6,662 bases of DNA. Source: an uncultured Bacilli bacterium. GTDB lineage: Bacteria > Bacillota_I > Bacilli_A > RF39 > UBA660. The notes under the pieces were generated by a model. The model saw only the letters and a list, made by a program, of their open reading frames with translations. It did no database searches and was not told the DNA's origin. The position numbers and the translations under genes were made by a program. Below, piece after piece: positions 6,404 to 6,662 of the stretch. Position 1 is the stretch's first letter, and the number at the start of each line of letters is the position of its first letter. Location: the NCBI GenBank assembly GCA_947587115.1, contig CANPXY010000064.1, positions 1 through 6,662 on the forward strand, read 5' to 3'.

Positions 6404-6420
6404 AGTTTCTTCTTTATTTT
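6381..6420. terminator. Bidirectional intrinsic terminator between convergent genes
   Basis: AAGAAGAAACTC (6381-6392) and GAGTTTCTTCTT (6403-6414) form a perfect 12-base stem with a 10-base loop, followed on the plus strand by TTATTTTATTCTT. The 5' arm encodes the last acidic residues of the LCP protein and the stop codon TAG spans the loop and the start of the 3' arm. On the minus strand the stem follows the TAA (6416-6414) of the right-hand gene and runs into CTTCTTTGTT, so it can serve both genes. Confidence 0.8.
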
Positions 6421-6662
6421 ATTCTTAAGTTTTCTACTTCCTCTAGTGATAATCCTGTGATCTCTGAAATCGTCGTAGTCTCAAAATCCTTTTCCAACAT
6501 GTTTTTGGCAATTATTCGTTTGTTATCATTTATTCCTTCTTCTATCCCTTTTCTATAAGACTCTCTTTTGTAACTGTTCAATAACATCTCGTCCTCTAAT
6601 TCTTTGTCATATACCCCTAACATATAGTCATCTCTACTTGCCTCTACACTATCTTTGATATA
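6414..6662 (-). CDS. C-terminal end of a probable Rpn / PD-(D/E)XK nuclease-family protein (partial, runs off the window)
   Basis: The frame is open to the right edge, so only the last 82 residues are visible, and the Met at 6623 is probably internal. The segment has an acidic helical stretch (YDKELEDEMLLNSYKRE), then RKGIEEGINDNKRIIAKNML, then TTTISEITGLSLEEVENLRI. This charged linker with Gly-Ile-Glu-Glu-Gly, followed by IAKNML and an ITGLS helix-turn-helix-like end, is the usual C-terminus of the Rpn (PDDEXK_2, recombination-promoting nuclease/putative transposase) family. The nuclease domain lies outside the window, so activity cannot be judged. It converges on the LCP gene with a shared terminator and has no evident link to wall metabolism. 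Confidence 0.7.
   Translation of the reverse strand, partial: YIKDSVEASRDDYMLGVYDKELEDEMLLNSYKRESYRKGIEEGINDNKRIIAKNMLEKDFETTTISEITGLSLEEVENLRIK

Overview
The window looks like a piece of chromosome from a low-GC, Gram-positive, probably gut-associated Firmicute. An Erysipelotrichia-like or related Bacilli lineage is my best guess, inferred only from protein style: a large Tyr-rich secreted glucosaminidase with DUF5011 repeats, a CpsA-type LCP protein, and an Rpn-family tail with many Gly-Ile-Glu repeats. Tryptophan is encoded by TGG in the genes I read, so nothing suggests a Mycoplasma-type code.

Layout. Positions 1-210 hold the 3' end of the left transcription unit, read leftwards. There is a strong minus-strand terminator (26-66), a reading frame of about 49 codons that appears to be the frame-shifted tail of the next gene (58-213), and two further hairpins. 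Positions 198-4031 (minus) encode a 1277-residue exported cell-wall hydrolase: signal peptide, Cys-pair N-terminal domain, GH73-type glucosaminidase, SH3-like segments, three DUF5011 Ig-like repeats and two copies of a C-terminal beta domain. Positions 4032-4228 are a divergent control region with a recognisable promoter for each side. Positions 4229-6403 (plus) encode a 724-residue LytR-CpsA-Psr (LCP) protein with three membrane helices, a binding-protein-like accessory domain, the LCP catalytic domain and two C-terminal PASTA domains. A bidirectional terminator at the end of the LCP gene separates it from a convergent gene (6414 to the right edge, minus), which is the C-terminal end of a probable Rpn/PD-(D/E)XK nuclease-family protein.

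How the genes fit together. The two large genes are divergent neighbours that both act outside the membrane on peptidoglycan. The hydrolase is predicted to cut glycan strands. The LCP protein is predicted to attach a secondary polymer (teichoic acid or capsule-like) to peptidoglycan, with PASTA domains that may direct it to uncross-linked or nascent wall. The Rpn-like gene is probably unrelated.

Main observations for follow-up: (1) a likely frameshift removing the last ~49 residues of the hydrolase, supported by a matching motif in the upstream repeat copy and by a strong terminator exactly at the shifted stop; (2) the LCP-PASTA fusion; (3) paired extracytoplasmic cysteines in both surface proteins; (4) a very short leader on the LCP transcript. 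I see no CRISPR array, tRNA, rRNA, riboswitch or insertion sequence.
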